A model generated the notes under the pieces. That model ran no database searches and was not told the DNA's origin. It was given only the letters and a program-made list of their open reading frames with translations. A stretch of DNA of 64,000 nucleotides from Eubacteriaceae bacterium (lineage in GTDB: Bacteria; Bacillota; Clostridia; Lachnospirales; Lachnospiraceae), in NCBI GenBank assembly GCA_902362875.1, contig CABIYF010000006.1, forward strand, positions 62,001-126,000. Direction: 5' to 3'. Of the stretch, positions 62,683 through 64,000 are shown one piece after another (position 1 is the first letter of the stretch; every line of letters starts with the position of its first letter). The translations under genes were made by a program, and so were the position numbers.

Positions 62683-62804
62683 AAAATTTGAATAAAAAAC
62701 AGATAATACCTTTATAATATTCCTGTTTTAGTATATGATAAAAATAACAAGTATGTTAAAAAAAACACAAACTATCTTAAGGCATCATTAGAGGAGGGAA
62801 TATC

Positions 62805-64000
62805 ATGAGAGGAATACAGACACCAGTTCGGAATGTGAGAAGAAGAATTTTCAAAGAGATCGCAAAGTTTGGTTACGAACAAAGAAACTTACAGGATCTT
62901 GAAGATCTTCCATATGAGATCATACCTGGAGAAGTTGCAAAATATCGAGATAGCATTTACAGAGAACGAGCGATCGTAGGTGAGAGACTGAGGCTTGCCA
63001 TGGGAATGTCATTAAATCCAGCGGATAAACCAACAAGAATTACGAAAGGAATTGATGAGAGCAATATTTCAGAGAAGTATTATGAGCCGCCACTTCTTCA
63101 GGTGATTCCATCTGCATGCAATGAATGTAAGGAGAAGGCATTTATTGTAGGAGAGCAGTGTCAGGGATGCATGGCACATCCGTGTATGGAAGTTTGCCCG
63201 AAGAAAGCAATTAGTTTTAAAGATGGATATTCTTATATCGACCAGGAAAAATGTATCAAATGTGGACAATGTAAAAAGGTCTGTCCATATGGTGCAATCT
63301 ATGAGAGGAAACGTCCTTGTGCAAATGCCTGTGGAGTTGGAGCGATTGAAACAGATTATGCAGGAAGAGCTAAGATCAATCCGGATAAATGTGTTTCTTG
63401 TGGAATGTGTATGGTGAATTGTCCGTTTGGGGCTATTGCAGATAAATCTCAGATTTACCAGTTGATCAAGGCAATGAATGAAGGTGCGGAAGTGATCGCG
63501 ATCTTAGCACCTGCATTTGTCGGACAATTTGGACCAAAAGCGACGCCAAATAAGATTAAAGCTGCACTTCTTGATATTGGGTTTGCAGATGTGTGGGAAG
63601 TTGCAGTTGGAGCAGATGCAGGGGCACTAGAAGAGGCAAAGCATTATGTTCAAAGTGTAGCTACAGGGAAACTACCATTCTTGCTGACATCATGCTGCCC
63701 ATCATGGTCTATGCTTGGAAAGAAATATTTTCCAGAGGTGATCGATGAAATTTCTAATGCATTAACGCCAATGGTAGCAACGGCGAGAGCGGCAAGGATT
63801 ACATCTCCAAATGCAAAAATTGTTTTTGTAGGGCCATGTGTTGCCAAAAAGTTAGAAGCATCCAGACGGACAGTGCGAAGTGAGGTTGATTTTGTGATCA
63901 CATTTGAAGAACTGGCTGGAATGTTTGATGCGAAAGAAATCGATTTTAACACATATGAAAAAGAAGAAGAGTTAAATGATGCCTTTGGAGCAGGACGTGG
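62805..64000 (+). CDS. [FeFe] hydrogenase, monomeric group B-like (3' end outside the window)
   Basis: The frame is open to the window end (398 codons). After an N-terminal extension of about 100 residues, three cysteine-rich ferredoxin-type motifs occur (CQGCMAHPCMEVCP, CIKCGQCKKVCP, CVSCGMCMVNCP). Next comes the H-cluster domain with L1 TSCCPSW at about residue 295. The second signature reads GPCVAKKLEA rather than MPCxxKxxE, which is characteristic of group B enzymes in clostridia. The third signature is beyond the window. It would evolve or oxidise H2 with ferredoxin. GAGGAGGGA precedes ATG 62805. Confidence 0.92.
   Translation, partial: MRGIQTPVRNVRRRIFKEIAKFGYEQRNLQDLEDLPYEIIPGEVAKYRDSIYRERAIVGERLRLAMGMSLNPADKPTRITKGIDESNISEKYYEPPLLQVIPSACNECKEKAFIVGEQCQGCMAHPCMEVCPKKAISFKDGYSYIDQEKCIKCGQCKKVCPYGAIYERKRPCANACGVGAIETDYAGRAKINPDKCVSCGMCMVNCPFGAIADKSQIYQLIKAMNEGAEVIAILAPAFVGQFGPKATPNKIKAALLDIGFADVWEVAVGADAGALEEAKHYVQSVATGKLPFLLTSCCPSWSMLGKKYFPEVIDEISNALTPMVATARAARITSPNAKIVFVGPCVAKKLEASRRTVRSEVDFVITFEELAGMFDAKEIDFNTYEKEEELNDAFGAGR

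Overview
The window reads as ordinary chromosome of a low-GC, anaerobic, spore-forming Firmicute of the Lachnospiraceae type. Anaerostipes or a relative is a guess from overall style, not shown. The support is sporulation genes (sigG, an alpha/beta SASP), a clostridial IspH-ribosomal protein S1 fusion, a PPi-type phosphofructokinase, a pyruvate carboxylase, an [FeFe] hydrogenase, and tRNA genes without encoded CCA. No phage, insertion sequence, CRISPR array or defence island was seen.

Layout. 1-7.9 kb: the 3' end of purD, a sodium-dependent amino acid transporter, a glycine-riboswitch-controlled AGCS symporter, yerC, a DUF1836 gene, pcrA and a small TM/acidic-tail protein. 8.2-10.2 kb: 18 tRNA genes in three near-identical blocks, each with its own strong promoter. 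10.3-13.1 kb: metQ-metN-metI methionine uptake, preceded by a LysR-type palindrome. 13.1-25.4 kb: a lipoprotein, a GT-C-like membrane protein, an FMN-bind-like protein, addB-addA, an SASP gene, a ThiE/TenI protein and cardiolipin synthase. 25.4-37.5 kb: a methyltransferase, hslO, an Fn3 protein, rpiA, a Gfo/Idh oxidoreductase, a CorA-type transporter, sigG, a solute-binding lipoprotein, an aminopeptidase P, a phosphofructokinase and a YihY protein.

37.6-45.5 kb is a sugar-uptake island: a LicT-type antiterminator, a mannose-family PTS (EIIAB, EIIC, EIID), a DUF956 protein, manA and a glucose/maltose-class EIICBA. LicT target hairpins (RAT) overlapping terminators lie both before licT and before the PTS genes, which suggests one sugar-sensing protein controlling itself and the transporter.

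45.5-51.2 kb is the least ordinary part: an EamA permease, a 247-bp imperfect palindrome, an SH3-NlpC/P60 wall hydrolase with WalR-like boxes around its promoter, and a SanA/DUF218-Amidase_6 fusion that runs into a BspA-like LRR reading frame across a -1 slippery heptamer. 51.3-64 kb holds queA, an aldo/keto reductase, a Gfo/Idh protein, a BaiN-like flavoprotein, cmk and the ispH-rpsA fusion (with an internal ribosome binding site in front of the S1 part), then pyc, a ClpP/TepA-like protease and a truncated [FeFe] hydrogenase.

The strongest candidates for follow-up are the S1 internal start, the WalR boxes, the dual LicT switch, the large palindrome and the SanA-amidase/LRR frameshift junction.
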